DNA of 64,000 bases from Anoxybacillus pushchinoensis (GTDB lineage: Bacteria > Bacillota > Bacilli > Bacillales > Anoxybacillaceae): contig NZ_FOJQ01000004.1 of NCBI RefSeq assembly GCF_900111795.1, positions 1-64,000 of the forward strand, given 5' to 3'. The notes below the pieces were generated by a model, which saw nothing but the letters and a program-made list of their open reading frames with translations, did no database searches and was not told where the DNA came from. Position 1 is the stretch's first letter. Every line of letters starts with the position of its first letter. The position numbers and the translations under genes are program-made. This document shows, in pieces, positions 20,498 through 31,227 of this stretch.

Positions 20498-20520
20498 AAA
20501 GCGACCGTGTTCGGTCACAA
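20498..20520 (-). terminator. Weak hairpin after cheR
   Basis: Minus strand GTGACCG, loop AACA, CGGTCGC followed by TTTCT, directly after the cheR stop. The T run is short, so termination is uncertain. Confidence 0.4.
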
Positions 20521-21392
<872 letters not shown>

Positions 21393-21464
21393 ATAAAAAG
21401 TATACGATTTGCTACTACAGAAAAAAACTGTCTCTAAGCGAAATGGCAGCGCTTTGCGCTTTTT

Positions 21465-21911
21465 TTAATATACCCACTCGTTTATTAGCTTGTTGTAGGA
21501 GACGAGCTCTTCTTCTTTGAAAAACAGCTGAATTTCACGAGCCGCACTTTCTTTTGAGTCGGAACCGTGAATAATATTTTTTCCGACCGTTAAGCCAAAA
21601 TCACCGCGAATAGTACCCGGCAATGCTTCTTGTGGGTTTGTTTTCCCCATCATTTGACGAGCGGTGGCGATGACGTTTTCGCCTTCCCATACCATCGCAA
21701 ACACTGGTCCGGACGTAATAAACTCAACGAGCTCACCGAAAAATGGGCGCTCCTTATGCTCTGCGTAATGTTGCTCAGCAAGCTCGCGCGATACTTGCAT
21801 GAGTTTAGCTCCAACAAGCTGAAATCCTTTACGCTCAAAGCGCGCGACGATGTCACCGATCACACCACGCTGTACCCCATCTGGTTTGACCATTAGAAAC
21901 GTTCTTTCCAT
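21465..21911 (-). CDS. ndk: Nucleoside-diphosphate kinase
   Basis: Exchanges phosphate among nucleoside di- and triphosphates through a phospho-histidine. 148 residues, normal length; starts [13 protein letters not shown] and the active-site histidine is in NIIHGSDS (about residue 115). Ribosome site GGGTGGAG. Single-gene unit with a terminator before cheR. Confidence 0.97.
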   Translation of the reverse strand: MERTFLMVKPDGVQRGVIGDIVARFERKGFQLVGAKLMQVSRELAEQHYAEHKERPFFGELVEFITSGPVFAMVWEGENVIATARQMMGKTNPQEALPGTIRGDFGLTVGKNIIHGSDSKESAAREIQLFFKEEELVSYNKLINEWVY

Positions 21912-22023
21912 GACGAATTCTCCACCCCTGATACGTTATGTATTGGAAATAACTCCTCCGCAATTATATCATTTGTGCATGCAAATTAGCAACATTCGCC
22001 ATGAAAACGATTTAATTTTTCTT

Positions 22024-22986
22024 TTAATATTTCCGCTTTCCAATGTATTTTGCGATGTTATAAAGTGCCGTCCAAGCGCGGTTGCGCGGCAACTTTTGAA
22101 GCATATCGAGCGCTTTTTGCAAGTAGCGGTCACCGAGTTCATACGATTTTTCAATGGCGTTTGTTCGTTTAATGCCATCAATGACATGAGCCATCTCACG
22201 ACTTGTCGTATGTTCGTTTACTTTCATAATTTGCTCTTTTAACGTCCGTTCTTCCATCGCATATAAAACAGGGAGTGTCACATTCCCTTGCGACAAGTCG
22301 CTTCCCGCCGGTTTACCGAGCTGTTTTTCCGTCCCGATAAAATCGAGAATATCATCCGTAATTTGAAATGACATCCCGACGTAATAGCCGAACCAATACA
22401 ACTTTTTATGAACAGCTTCAGGTGCCCCGGCGACGACGGCGCCAAGTTGACAGCTTGCCGCAATGAGTAAAGCTGTCTTTCTTTTAATTCGCTGTAAGTA
22501 GCGCCGCAAATTTTGGTCAAATCGATATTTGTCACTAATTTGCTCAATTTCTCCACGACATACTTCAACAATGGTGTTCGCTAAAATTTGATGGGCAATC
22601 GGGTCGTTAATTTCGCACATTTGTTCAAGCGCGCGGGCAAATAAGTAATCGCCGACGTACATGGCAAAACGATCTCCCCATCTCGCTTGAATCGTCTCTT
22701 TTCCTCGCCGCAATGTCGCCCCATCAATGACATCATCGTGAACGAGCGAAGCCATATGGATAAGCTCAAGAGCGACAGCCACTCGTTTCATCTGCTCAAA
22801 ATGATATGTGCCAAATTGGCCACCGAGTAAAACGAATACTGGACGAATGCGCTTTCCGCCCGCCTCAAGCAAGTGCAACGACGCTTCATTGACGAGCGGA
22901 TCGGACGCCTGAACCGTTATTTTTAATTGTTCTTCAATTCGGTTTAAGTCCCCATTTAAAAACGAATACATCGCCTTTAGTTTCAT
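22024..22986 (-). CDS. hepT: Heptaprenyl diphosphate synthase component II (HepT)
   Basis: Catalytic subunit that extends FPP with IPP to the C35 side chain of menaquinone-7. 320 residues; both aspartate-rich motifs are present, HDDVIDGATLRRG (about 85-97) and ITDDILDF (about 211-218), with GGKRIRP near the N-terminus for IPP binding. It acts as a heterodimer with HepS, encoded two genes upstream. Start ATG at 22986, with AAGGTGA before it. Confidence 0.95.
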   Translation of the reverse strand: MKLKAMYSFLNGDLNRIEEQLKITVQASDPLVNEASLHLLEAGGKRIRPVFVLLGGQFGTYHFEQMKRVAVALELIHMASLVHDDVIDGATLRRGKETIQARWGDRFAMYVGDYLFARALEQMCEINDPIAHQILANTIVEVCRGEIEQISDKYRFDQNLRRYLQRIKRKTALLIAASCQLGAVVAGAPEAVHKKLYWFGYYVGMSFQITDDILDFIGTEKQLGKPAGSDLSQGNVTLPVLYAMEERTLKEQIMKVNEHTTSREMAHVIDGIKRTNAIEKSYELGDRYLQKALDMLQKLPRNRAWTALYNIAKYIGKRKY

Positions 22987-22997
22987 CACTATTCACC

Positions 22998-23711
22998 TTA
23001 ATATTCATCAGGTTTATGTCCGAGATGCATCGCCGCTACTCCGAACGTATACGGTTTCACTTGTACGCGCACAAAACCAGCTTCACGAAACATGTCTGCC
23101 AGCTCATCCATTCCAGGAAACTCACGTGCTGATTCCTGTAACCATGAGTATTCTTCATAACTTTTTGCAAAAATCTTTCCAAAAAAAGGCATAATATAAC
23201 GGAAATATGCGTAATACAATTGTCGAAAACCGATCAATGTTGGTTGAGATGTTTCTAAACAGACGACTTTTCCACCTGGCTTGGTAACACGATACATTTC
23301 TTTCAGTACAGTCATATAATCAGGGACGTTGCGCAATCCGAAACCGATCGTCACGTAGTCAAACGTGTTGTCAGGAAACGGCAAGCTCATCGCATTGCCG
23401 TGGACGAGGGTAACATGCTGGAAGCCACGCTCTCTTACTTTTTCTTCCCCAACTTTTAACATGTTGCGGCTAAAGTCGATCCCGTATACTTCTCCGCTAG
23501 GTCCAACAGCTTCTGCTAGCGCAATTGTCCAATCTGCCGTTCCACAACATACATCGAGCGCTTTCGTTCCTTTTTGTACGTTCATTCGTTTCATCGTATC
23601 TTTCCGCCATGCGACATGGCGTTTAAAACTAATGACTGAATTCATACGATCGTAATGATCAGAAATTTTTTCAAACACGCGATGGACACGTTCTTCTTTT
23701 GACTGGTGCAT
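22998..23711 (-). CDS. menG: Demethylmenaquinone methyltransferase
   Basis: UbiE/MenG-type SAM methyltransferase for the last step of menaquinone synthesis. 237 residues with [11 protein letters not shown] (SAM loop, about 49-59), [10 protein letters not shown] and the family motif GFGLRNVPD. It sits between the two subunits of the heptaprenyl diphosphate synthase, so side-chain synthesis and ring methylation are transcribed together, upstream of the menaquinol-using qcr complex in pathway terms. Confidence 0.95.
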   Translation of the reverse strand: MHQSKEERVHRVFEKISDHYDRMNSVISFKRHVAWRKDTMKRMNVQKGTKALDVCCGTADWTIALAEAVGPSGEVYGIDFSRNMLKVGEEKVRERGFQHVTLVHGNAMSLPFPDNTFDYVTIGFGLRNVPDYMTVLKEMYRVTKPGGKVVCLETSQPTLIGFRQLYYAYFRYIMPFFGKIFAKSYEEYSWLQESAREFPGMDELADMFREAGFVRVQVKPYTFGVAAMHLGHKPDEY

Positions 23712-23736
23712 AAAAATCCCCTTCTTTCAACTGAAA

Positions 23737-24384
23737 TCAAGCGAGGAGATGAGAAAATCGCTCTTTCACTTCTTCATGATGCAAATAAAAAAGGTCTTGT
23801 ACTTTTCGTTTACAATGATCGGTATAATCGACCATTGCTTTCGATTTTGCCTCTTCGCGTTGAATGCGCTTGAGCGAAAACAAGTAATATGCAAGCTCTC
23901 CCCACTCATGAGCATGCACGTGTTCTGAAAGCTTGCGAAGCAATGCTGATTCGATTACACCGATACAATGAAAACGTTCAATGTCATCTGGCGACAGCTG
24001 TTGCAAACGAATCTTTTGTATATTGATTTCTTTAATCGCCTCGGCAAAGCGGCGAATAAGTGACACATCATGTCTTTTTGCTAAAAACTCGTAATACAAT
24101 CCGCTATATAAGTCTCCTGCAAGCACTGTTAATTGCTTTTTTTGCATCATTTGCTGCTTATCTACTTCATCATGGGTATCAAGGGCGAGTTGAATTAACA
24201 TCATGGCGAATACATAATCGAGCGCGATGCTTGTTTCCACTCGAGTTGAACGTAACATAGAAAGAGCAAACGATATGCGATCTTCGTCTATCGTGCGTGG
24301 CTGTATATAGCGATCTACATACGAATGAGCAATTGCGTGCTGAATGCGCGTTCGTACTTGTTCCATTTGCTGTCGTATATCCAT
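23737..24384 (-). CDS. hepS: Heptaprenyl diphosphate synthase component I (HepS)
   Basis: Non-catalytic partner of HepT that sets product length. 215 residues, all-helical; family features DTHDEVD (about residue 71) and LAGDLYSGLYYEFLA are visible. It lacks the aspartate-rich motifs, as expected. First gene of hepS-menG-hepT, 60 bases after mtrB in reading order. Confidence 0.9.
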   Translation of the reverse strand: MDIRQQMEQVRTRIQHAIAHSYVDRYIQPRTIDEDRISFALSMLRSTRVETSIALDYVFAMMLIQLALDTHDEVDKQQMMQKKQLTVLAGDLYSGLYYEFLAKRHDVSLIRRFAEAIKEINIQKIRLQQLSPDDIERFHCIGVIESALLRKLSEHVHAHEWGELAYYLFSLKRIQREEAKSKAMVDYTDHCKRKVQDLFYLHHEEVKERFSHLLA

Positions 24385-24444
24385 GATTTATCACCCTTGC
24401 TTCCCAAAAACTCAAGCTTTATTATATCATAAACTACCTTCACG

Positions 24445-24672
24445 TTAACGATGATTTTTCGCATCAGATTGAATTTCGCCGTGCTGTGTTTGAATGAGCG
24501 CTTTTCCGCGCACTTTAATGGCCGATGTATGCTCTGTAAATTGAGCAATGAGCACTTCTCCTTCATCGAGTTTTTCAGAATGATGAAAACGTGTATCTGA
24601 ACCACGCGTTAATCCAATTACGTTTACTCCATCTTCTAACGCTTTAATGACCACATAATCCCCTTGCATCAT
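24445..24672 (-). CDS. mtrB: Transcription attenuation protein TRAP (MtrB)
   Basis: Forms an 11-subunit ring that, with bound tryptophan, wraps RNA carrying GAG/UAG repeats. 75 residues with near-identity to known TRAPs ([35 protein letters not shown]). The RNA-contact residues map to K34, K53 and R55 here. Its target repeats are at 17695-17749 in this window. Nine bases from folE (mtrA), as in B. subtilis; AGGAGGG before the start. Confidence 0.97.
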   Translation of the reverse strand: MMQGDYVVIKALEDGVNVIGLTRGSDTRFHHSEKLDEGEVLIAQFTEHTSAIKVRGKALIQTQHGEIQSDAKNHR

Positions 24673-24681
24673 AACACCCTC

Positions 24682-25236
24682 CTACTTTATAAGTGCTAAT
24701 ATTTCAGCGCGCGCTTTTTCATCCTCTGCAAGCGTTCCGCGCACAGCAGTCGTAACTGTTTTCGCTCCTGGCTTTTTCACACCCCGCATCGTCATACACA
24801 TATGTTCCGCTTCGACAACGACCATGACTCCGTGCGGCTCAAGCGTGTCCATAATCGCATCAGCTACCGTTGCCGTAATTCGCTCTTGTAACTGCGGACG
24901 ACGTGCCACCGTTTCTACTGTTCGTGCTAATTTACTTAATCCTGTTACTTTGCCACCGCGTGGAATGTATGCGACGTGGGCAACACCAAAAAACGGAACG
25001 AGATGATGTTCGCACATCGAATAGAACGGAATGTCTTTGACGAGGACAAGTTCTTCATGGTCTTCACTAAACACCGTTTGCAAGTGCACTTTTGGATCTT
25101 CATTTAATCCAGCGAACACCTCAGCATACATTTTTGCCACTCGTTTCGGTGTGTCTAGCAATCCTTCACGATTCGGGTCTTCACCAATCGCCTCTAAAAT
25201 TAAGCGAACCGCCTGTTCGATTTGTTGCGTATTCAT
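24682..25236 (-). CDS. folE: GTP cyclohydrolase I
   Basis: First step of folate synthesis (also called mtrA): GTP to 7,8-dihydroneopterin triphosphate. 184 residues; zinc ligands and catalytic residues in [10 protein letters not shown] (about 75-84) and [11 protein letters not shown] (about 144-154), with LSKLAR between. The ATG at 25236 has AGGAGG nine bases upstream; earlier in-frame starts overlap or precede that site. First gene of folE-mtrB. Confidence 0.96.
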   Translation of the reverse strand: MNTQQIEQAVRLILEAIGEDPNREGLLDTPKRVAKMYAEVFAGLNEDPKVHLQTVFSEDHEELVLVKDIPFYSMCEHHLVPFFGVAHVAYIPRGGKVTGLSKLARTVETVARRPQLQERITATVADAIMDTLEPHGVMVVVEAEHMCMTMRGVKKPGAKTVTTAVRGTLAEDEKARAEILALIK

Positions 25237-25302
25237 GTACAGCATCCTCCTAACATTCAACTTCACGTAACCCGATTCTAGCATACTAAACGGAAAAAAG
25301 GC

Positions 25303-25339
25303 AAAAAAGAAGAGGCAGCTCGCAATCGGCTACCTCTTT
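25303..25339 (-). terminator. Terminator of hbs
   Basis: Minus strand AAGAGGTAGC, loop, GCTGCCTCTT, then CTTTTTTGCC; ten-base stem with one wobble, just after the hbs stop. Confidence 0.85.
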
Positions 25340-25355
25340 CGCTGTATGTAATTGC

Positions 25356-25628
25356 TTACTTTACAGCATCCTTTAACGCTTTCCCAGGTTTGAAAGCAGG
25401 AACTTTGCTTGCAGCAATTTCGATTTCTTCTCCCGTTTGCGGGTTGCGTCCTTTACGCGCTGCACGCTCACGCACTTCGAAGTTACCAAAACCGATTAAT
25501 TGCACTTTATCGCCGTTTTTAAGCGCTTCTGTAATTGCGTCAAAAACAGCATCAACTGCTTTAGATGCATCTTTTTTAGAAAGACCGCTTGCTTCAGCGA
25601 CTGCATTAATTAATTCCGTTTTGTTCAT
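25356..25628 (-). CDS. hbs: DNA-binding protein HU
   Basis: Histone-like HU that bends and compacts DNA. 90 residues, the classic length; [11 protein letters not shown] at the start, the [24 protein letters not shown]-binding arm spans about residues 46-66 (with the conserved RNP). The ATG at 25628 fits the family and has AGGAGGTGA upstream; an ATG three codons earlier overlaps that site. Single gene with its own promoter and terminator. Confidence 0.97.
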   Translation of the reverse strand: MNKTELINAVAEASGLSKKDASKAVDAVFDAITEALKNGDKVQLIGFGNFEVRERAARKGRNPQTGEEIEIAASKVPAFKPGKALKDAVK

Positions 25629-25715
25629 GCCATTCACCTCCTCCCAAAGCGTATGCGCTATACGTTACTTTCAGTTGTTTACACTTTCTATTGTTTCTAT
25701 ACATTAACACGCCTT

Positions 25716-25744
25716 ATATTAACTGATTCTTGCTTATAATTCAA
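25716..25744 (-). promoter_or_regulatory. Sigma-A promoter of hbs
   Basis: Minus strand TTGAAT (25739-25744), 17-base spacer, TAATAT (25716-25721), about 90 bases before hbs. Other AT-rich candidates lie nearby. Confidence 0.55.
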
Positions 25745-25860
25745 CATTTTTCAACAAAATCATGCAATTTGCCTATTATTCTCCAACGAGCCTAACATTT
25801 TCTGAATAAAGATTATCATATCGCTCTTTTTGACTGCAAGAGAAATTTTTCATCTAAAAC

Positions 25861-25888
25861 AAAAAAAGACCCCAAATGGAGTCTTTTT
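25861..25888 (-). terminator. Terminator of spoIVA
   Basis: Minus strand AAAAAGACTCC, loop ATTT, GGGGTCTTTTTTT, at the spoIVA stop. The remaining hbs-spoIVA interval holds only the hbs leader. Confidence 0.88.
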
Positions 25889-27365
25889 ATAAGATGATAG
25901 CAATTAATCCACCAGAACCTTCATTAATGATGCGCTCTAACGTCTCTTTTAATTTATAGCGCGCGTTTTCTGGCATGAGGGCGAGCTTCGCTTGAATACC
26001 TTCGCGAACAATAGAACTAAGTGAACGACCGAAGATGTCAGAATTCCAAATGGAAAGCGGGTCATCCTCAAAATCTTGCATTAAGTAGCGAACGAGCTCT
26101 TCGCTCTGTTTTTCCGTTCCGATAATTGGAGCAAACTCCGATTCAACATCGACTTTAATCATATGAATAGACGGTGCCACCGCTTTTAACCGCACACCGA
26201 AGCGCGATCCTTGACGAATAATTTCCGGTTCATCTAAGCTCATATCAGAAAGTGAAGGGGCGGCAATGCCGTATCCTGTTTGTTTAACCATGCGAAGCGC
26301 ATCAGCGATTTGATCGTACTCTGCTTTCGCATAAGCAAAATCTTGCATTAATTGCAACAAATGATCTTTTCCTCGTATTTCGACGCCTACAACTTCTTTT
26401 AAAATTTGATCATACAACTCATCTGGAGCATACAAATCAATTTCTGCAATGCCTTGCCCCATTTCAATGCCAGCTAAACGAGCTTCATCAATAAAATCGT
26501 ATTCGCTAAATTGTTGTACAACTCGATCTACGTCGCGCAATCGTTTAATATCTTTCACTGTATCGCGCACTGCTTCTTGATAGCTTTCACGCAGCCAATG
26601 GTTTTCGCGCAACACCATAACCCAGTTCGGCAAATTGACGTTCACCTCTAGCACTGGGAACTCATATAATGCCTCACGAAGCACTTGGTACACGTCTGCT
26701 TCACGCATTCCTTCAACGCTTAACGCTAATACTGGAATATCGTATTTTTCACTTAATTGCTGCTTTAGCGTCTCCGTTTCAGGATGTTGCGGACGCACCG
26801 TATTAATGATCATAATAAACGGCTTACCTACTTCTTTTAACTCATTGACAACTCGTTCTTCCGCTTCAATATAATTTTCGCGCGGAATTTCTCCAATCGT
26901 TCCATCCGTTGTAATGACGACCCCAATCGTCGAATGTTCTTGAATGACTTTTCTCGTGCCGATTTCAGCCGCCTCTTGAAACGGAATTGGCTCTTCATAC
27001 CACGGGGTATGGATCATGCGCGGACCGTTTTCATCTTCAAACCCTTTTGCCCCTTGCACCGTATAACCGACACAATCGACGAGACGGATGTTCACTTCAA
27101 GTCCATCATCAACTTTCACTTTCACAGCTTGATTCGGAACAAACTTCGGCTCTGTCGTCATAATTGTTTTCCCTGCTGCACTTTGCGGCAGTTCATCTTG
27201 TGCCCGAGCTTTATCTGCTTCGTTTTGAATATTTGGAATGACAACAAGTTCCATAAACTTTTTAATAAACGTCGATTTTCCTGTTCGAACGGCGCCCACA
27301 ATTCCTAAATAAATATCTCCGCCTGTTCGCTCAGCAATATCTCTAAAAAGATCGACCTTTTCCAA
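25887..27365 (-). CDS. spoIVA: Spore coat basement ATPase SpoIVA
   Basis: ATP-hydrolysing protein that polymerises on the forespore to form the base of the coat. 492 residues, matching the B. subtilis length; P-loop GAVRTGKST (about 24-32), Walker B-like LVDCVGYT, the TTDGTIG segment, and the conserved C-terminus GGLIAIIL needed for targeting. The start is TTG at 27365, giving the family N-terminus EKVDLF, with GGGAGGG before it. It is a mother-cell gene in known species; an upstream terminator for yphF implies its own promoter. Confidence 0.96.
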   Translation of the reverse strand: MEKVDLFRDIAERTGGDIYLGIVGAVRTGKSTFIKKFMELVVIPNIQNEADKARAQDELPQSAAGKTIMTTEPKFVPNQAVKVKVDDGLEVNIRLVDCVGYTVQGAKGFEDENGPRMIHTPWYEEPIPFQEAAEIGTRKVIQEHSTIGVVITTDGTIGEIPRENYIEAEERVVNELKEVGKPFIMIINTVRPQHPETETLKQQLSEKYDIPVLALSVEGMREADVYQVLREALYEFPVLEVNVNLPNWVMVLRENHWLRESYQEAVRDTVKDIKRLRDVDRVVQQFSEYDFIDEARLAGIEMGQGIAEIDLYAPDELYDQILKEVVGVEIRGKDHLLQLMQDFAYAKAEYDQIADALRMVKQTGYGIAAPSLSDMSLDEPEIIRQGSRFGVRLKAVAPSIHMIKVDVESEFAPIIGTEKQSEELVRYLMQDFEDDPLSIWNSDIFGRSLSSIVREGIQAKLALMPENARYKLKETLERIINEGSGGLIAIIL

Positions 27366-27440
27366 CTGCCTTCCCTCCCTTATATTTAAAACATATGAGG
27401 ACACTATATGCATATGTTGTTGTCCTATTTGTTTATGACT

Positions 27441-27480
27441 AAAAAAATCCCTTCTCTAAAATGTATTTGTTTAGAGAAGG
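27441..27480 (-). terminator. Terminator of yphF
   Basis: Minus strand CCTTCTCTAAA, loop, TTTAGAGAAGG, then GATTTTTTTA. It separates the yphEF unit from spoIVA. Confidence 0.85.
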
Positions 27481-27489
27481 AATCATGAC

Positions 27490-28212
27490 TTATTTTAAGA
27501 GAAAAATAGGCTCTTTTTTCTTTTCATCAATTGTGTACGGAAGGGAATAAGCTGGTACAAAAAGGGAATGCTTCACAAGCAAGTCGCGAATATCGTCTCC
27601 GTAGCGATAATTGTGCGTCTCTGTTTGCAACTTTTCATACAAGTCGATGCGATAATCAATGTAAATTTCCCCTTTGCCGTCAATAATAAGCGGAAGATTT
27701 TTCCCTGAAAAAGGGCTGACGACGTGAGGAGGAGCATCTAAACGTAACTTTTTATAATCAAGCGTAAATACTCCTTTAGCAACCATATCTTTAAACGGTG
27801 GATAACCATGAGCATCTTGATACATGCGAATGCGCAACTTCAAATCACGAACGGCTTCCGCTAAACGAAGATCTAGCAGTTTCACCGTCGGATTTGTTTC
27901 AACATCAACGAGAACATATTGATATACGCCACCGCTTTCAAATGCATTGCCTGGCGGTTCAGCCATATATCTTGGAACGAGCATGTTAAAGTCAATCGGA
28001 TATTTTTGATAAATCGGCGTCGACATGTCGCGCGTTCGAATAGGCAACAGTCCGCCCGTCGCTTGACGATATTCATTTACCGCTTGTTGAACGCGCTCGA
28101 CTTGCTCTTTGTATGGAATTTGATTTTGTACTAAACGCTCTTGCGGATATAAGCATCCGGATAACAGCATCACTATACTAACGACCATTGCAGAAAGCAG
28201 CCACTTTTTCAT
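27490..28212 (-). CDS. yphF: Putative lipoprotein YphF
   Basis: A 240-residue secreted lipoprotein: a short basic N-terminus, a hydrophobic stretch and the lipobox LSGC with the lipidated cysteine at residue 20. The mature part shows no known catalytic motif. Position next to yphE and spoIVA matches B. subtilis YphF; a sporulation link is inferred from context only. Confidence 0.8.
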   Translation of the reverse strand: MKKWLLSAMVVSIVMLLSGCLYPQERLVQNQIPYKEQVERVQQAVNEYRQATGGLLPIRTRDMSTPIYQKYPIDFNMLVPRYMAEPPGNAFESGGVYQYVLVDVETNPTVKLLDLRLAEAVRDLKLRIRMYQDAHGYPPFKDMVAKGVFTLDYKKLRLDAPPHVVSPFSGKNLPLIIDGKGEIYIDYRIDLYEKLQTETHNYRYGDDIRDLLVKHSLFVPAYSLPYTIDEKKKEPIFLLK

Positions 28213-28227
28213 TATTCATCCATCCTT

Positions 28228-28431
28228 TTATTCTTGCACTGGTCCACTAAATACGACAAACACAATAATAAGACCAGCAATTATCATACTTATGTACGCA
28301 ATCGTCGCTAAAACGATTTTCAACACCTTATTTTTCACTTTATATCGGCTAAAATAAATGGAAAATACAGCTACAAACATTAATCCAATTCCTGTTAAAG
28401 AAATCCACATTTTTAATAGACCCGGTGACAT
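28228..28431 (-). CDS. yphE: Small two-helix membrane protein YphE (DUF2768)
   Basis: A 67-residue protein with two membrane segments (about 8-28 and 38-61) separated by a basic loop (SRYKVKNK). DUF2768 family, found in sporeformers; function unknown. It starts a new unit after the gpsA terminator and is 15 bases from yphF. Confidence 0.8.
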   Translation of the reverse strand: MSPGLLKMWISLTGIGLMFVAVFSIYFSRYKVKNKVLKIVLATIAYISMIIAGLIIVFVVFSGPVQE

Positions 28432-28468
28432 CGCTCTCCCTCACTTTCTCCCATATTGATCAATACAT

Positions 28469-28505
28469 AAAAAAGCTGAAGTAAAGCGGGGCTTCTTTAC
28501 TTCAG
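28469..28505 (-). terminator. Terminator of gpsA
   Basis: Minus strand CTGAAGTAAAG, eight-base loop, CTTTACTTCAG: a perfect 11-base stem, followed by CTTTTTTAT. Confidence 0.9.
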
Positions 28506-28609
28506 ACGATGACTAACTTGCACCATCCATTTAAGCCTGAGAATGTTTTCATAGCATTGTATGCAATATTCATAACAACGCACTCTTCACATGCCCATTT
28601 CAAACAAAA

Positions 28610-29632
28610 TTATAACGAAATGTTTGCTAAATCTTCAAGTTCTGACGTTTTGCCACGCGCCATGAGGGAATCAACTGCACGCCTCACATCTTTGCCGTTA
28701 AATAATACATCGTAAAGCGCATTCGTAATCGGCATATCGACATTCATTTTTTTCGCTAATTGGTAGGCAGCTTTTGTTGTACGTACCCCTTCTACGACCA
28801 TTCCCATGTTCGCTAACACATCGTCAAGCGCATGTCCTTTACCAAGCAAGTTGCCAGCGCGCCAGTTGCGCGAATGAACGCTTGTACACGTCACAATTAA
28901 ATCACCGATGCCTGTCAATCCTGCAAATGTGAGCGGATTCGCCCCTAGTCGGCTACCGAGACGCGCCATCTCTGCAAGTCCGCGTGTCATAAGCGCCGCT
29001 TTCGCATTATCTCCGTAACCGAGCCCATCCGTAATTCCCGCTGCTAACGCGATAATATTTTTTAAAGCTCCGCCAATTTCTACCCCAATTAAATCCGGGT
29101 TTGTATATACGCGAAAATATTGATGGTTCATAAATAAATCTTGAATGCGCTCAGCAGCTTCCATATTTTGCGATGACACCGTCACCGTCGTCGGATGGCG
29201 TAAACTCACTTCTTCCGCATGGCTCGGACCTGACAAAACAACGACATCTCGCAACAAATGCGCTGGCATTTCTTCTTCAATAATTTCAGAAATACGTTTA
29301 TTTGTATCGGGCTCAATTCCTTTGCTGACGGAAACGATGGTAATCGGCTGTTTCGCGCACGTTCGTACGCGCTGTAATACGTCGCGGATCGCTTTCGTCG
29401 GTACAGCTAATACGACCGTTTCCACTCCTTCAAGCGCTCGAGCAAGATCAACATAACCGACGATCGCTTTCGGAAGATGAATATTTGGTAAATATTTTTC
29501 ATTTGTATGTTTTTCATTAATCTCATCAATCTGTTCCTGGCGCTGTCCCCAAAGCCGAACATGATGTCCGTTATCAGCAAGAACGATCGCTAAAGCCGTA
29601 CCCCAACTACCAGCTCCTAATACAGTAACCAT
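28610..29632 (-). CDS. gpsA: Glycerol-3-phosphate dehydrogenase [NAD(P)+]
   Basis: Makes sn-glycerol 3-phosphate from dihydroxyacetone phosphate for phospholipid synthesis. 340 residues; NAD-binding [10 protein letters not shown] (about 6-15), [17 protein letters not shown] (about 139-148), and the catalytic-lysine region [16 protein letters not shown]. Ends in a perfect terminator. Twelve bases follow der in reading order, so the two are likely co-transcribed. Confidence 0.96.
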   Translation of the reverse strand: MVTVLGAGSWGTALAIVLADNGHHVRLWGQRQEQIDEINEKHTNEKYLPNIHLPKAIVGYVDLARALEGVETVVLAVPTKAIRDVLQRVRTCAKQPITIVSVSKGIEPDTNKRISEIIEEEMPAHLLRDVVVLSGPSHAEEVSLRHPTTVTVSSQNMEAAERIQDLFMNHQYFRVYTNPDLIGVEIGGALKNIIALAAGITDGLGYGDNAKAALMTRGLAEMARLGSRLGANPLTFAGLTGIGDLIVTCTSVHSRNWRAGNLLGKGHALDDVLANMGMVVEGVRTTKAAYQLAKKMNVDMPITNALYDVLFNGKDVRRAVDSLMARGKTSELEDLANISL

Positions 29633-29643
29633 TGAATCCCTCC

Positions 29644-30954
29644 TTACTTACGCGGTCGTGCAATAATTTTAATTGGCGTTCCTTCAAACCCAAATGTATC
29701 ACGAATTCGGTTTTCTAAAAACCGTTCATACGAAAAATGCATGAGTTCAGGATCATTGACAAATACGACAAACGTCGGGGGTTTTACTGCTACTTGCGTC
29801 ATATAGTAAATTTTTAATCTTTGCCCGTTATGTGTCGGTGTCGGATTCATAGCAATCGCATCCATCAATACTTCGTTCAATACGTTCGTTTGGACGCGCA
29901 TCGCATGATTTTCACTTACCATTTGAATGATCGGCAACAGCTTATGCAACCGTTGCTTCGTTTTTGCCGATACGAATACGATCGGTGCATAATCAAGAAA
30001 TTGGAAATGGTCACGAATTTTTTTCTCAAATTCGATCATCGTTTTTTCATCTTTTTCAATTGCATCCCATTTGTTTACGACAATGACGACACCTCGACCA
30101 GCTTCATGCGCATACCCCGCAATTTTTTTATCTTGTTCAATAATTCCTTCTTCCGCATTAATGACAACAAGGACAACATCAGAACGCTCGATCGCCTTTA
30201 GCGCGCGCAACACACTATATTTTTCGGTGCTTTCATATACTTTTCCTCTTTTGCGCATCCCTGCTGTATCAATAATGACATATTCTTGACCATCGCGTTT
30301 AAACGTCGTATCGATCGCGTCGCGCGTCGTACCTGCAATATCGCTAACAATGACGCGTTCCTCACCTAAAATTGCATTAACGAGCGATGATTTCCCAACG
30401 TTTGGCCGACCAATTAAACAAAATTTAATGACATCGGCATCGTATTCCTTCGTTTCTCGCTTCGGAAAATGGGCGACGACTGCATCTAATAAATCCCCGA
30501 TCCCTAATCCGTGCGTACCAGAAATCGGGATCGGCTCCCCGAATCCGAGCGTATAAAAATCATAAATGTTTTCACGCATTTCTGGGTTATCAATTTTGTT
30601 CACTGCTAGCACAACTGGTTTATTCGAACGGTATAAAATTTTTGCTACTTCTTCATCAGCAGCCGTGACGCCATCTCGACCATTCGTCATAAAAATAATG
30701 ACGTCCGCTTCATCGATCGCAATTTCTGCTTGTTGACGAATTTGCATTAATAACGGTTCATCTCCGATGTCAATACCACCTGTATCAATAATATTAAACG
30801 TTGTATTTAACCATTCTGCACTACTATAAATTCGATCGCGCGTTACTCCTGGTACATCTTCTACAATGGAAATACGTTCTCCGACAATGCGGTTAAAAAT
30901 CGTCGACTTCCCGACATTTGGGCGACCAACGATAGCTACAACTGGTTTCGTCAT
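29644..30954 (-). CDS. der: Ribosome-associated GTPase Der (EngA)
   Basis: Tandem-GTPase assembly factor of the 50S subunit. 436 residues: G domain 1 (GRPNVGKS about 10-17, DTGG about 58-61), G domain 2 (GRPNVGKS about 183-190, DTAGM about 230-234, NKWD about 297-300) and a C-terminal KH-like domain (about 350-436). The ATG at 30954 has AAGGAG upstream; the longer reading from 30993 falls in the terminator of the preceding unit. Confidence 0.96.
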   Translation of the reverse strand: MTKPVVAIVGRPNVGKSTIFNRIVGERISIVEDVPGVTRDRIYSSAEWLNTTFNIIDTGGIDIGDEPLLMQIRQQAEIAIDEADVIIFMTNGRDGVTAADEEVAKILYRSNKPVVLAVNKIDNPEMRENIYDFYTLGFGEPIPISGTHGLGIGDLLDAVVAHFPKRETKEYDADVIKFCLIGRPNVGKSSLVNAILGEERVIVSDIAGTTRDAIDTTFKRDGQEYVIIDTAGMRKRGKVYESTEKYSVLRALKAIERSDVVLVVINAEEGIIEQDKKIAGYAHEAGRGVVIVVNKWDAIEKDEKTMIEFEKKIRDHFQFLDYAPIVFVSAKTKQRLHKLLPIIQMVSENHAMRVQTNVLNEVLMDAIAMNPTPTHNGQRLKIYYMTQVAVKPPTFVVFVNDPELMHFSYERFLENRIRDTFGFEGTPIKIIARPRK

Positions 30955-30991
30955 ACGATCACACTCCTTCATTAAGTTTCGAAACCCGAAC

Positions 30992-31018
30992 AAAAAAGAA
31001 GCCCTTCTACTGAAGGGT
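30992..31018 (-). terminator. Terminator of the yphA-yphB-capping subunit operon
   Basis: Minus strand ACCCTTC, loop AGTA, GAAGGGC, then TTCTTTTTTG, between the small ORF at 31045 and der. Confidence 0.75.
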
Positions 31019-31044
31019 CTAGCTTTCCCATTTTATCAAAAAAA

Positions 31045-31227
31045 TCAATGTTTCACAATAATGAGCAAATCATCGCTTAGTGCATGAGCGATGCCGTCTA
31101 AAATGGCTTCTAAGCTGGCAGCCACTCGTTGCATTTCCTCATTGTTTTCACAAATAAATGTCACGCCACCAGCCACTTTATGAGGTGACGTTGTAATGAC
31201 GGCTAAAATCATTTTTTCTACAGTCAT
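31045..31227 (-). CDS. Capping-complex subunit for YIEGIA (YpzH-like)
   Basis: A 60-residue soluble alpha/beta protein with no membrane segment. It overlaps the YIEGIA gene by four bases (ATGA), which implies coupled translation and a complex with it. The family is annotated as the capping-complex subunit for YIEGIA; what the complex does is unknown. The assignment rests on size and strict adjacency plus remembered family layout. Confidence 0.75.
   Translation of the reverse strand: MTVEKMILAVITTSPHKVAGGVTFICENNEEMQRVAASLEAILDGIAHALSDDLLIIVKH

Noticed and set aside
21446-21472. AGCGC/GCGCT hairpin with T run on the plus strand after ndk
   Set aside because: No plus-strand gene lies upstream; the short stem next to an A/T run is likely chance or part of the ndk 3' end.
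27366-27440. Sigma-E promoter for spoIVA
   Set aside because: Several CATAT-like elements occur, but no -35/-10 pair had acceptable spacing, so no feature was recorded.
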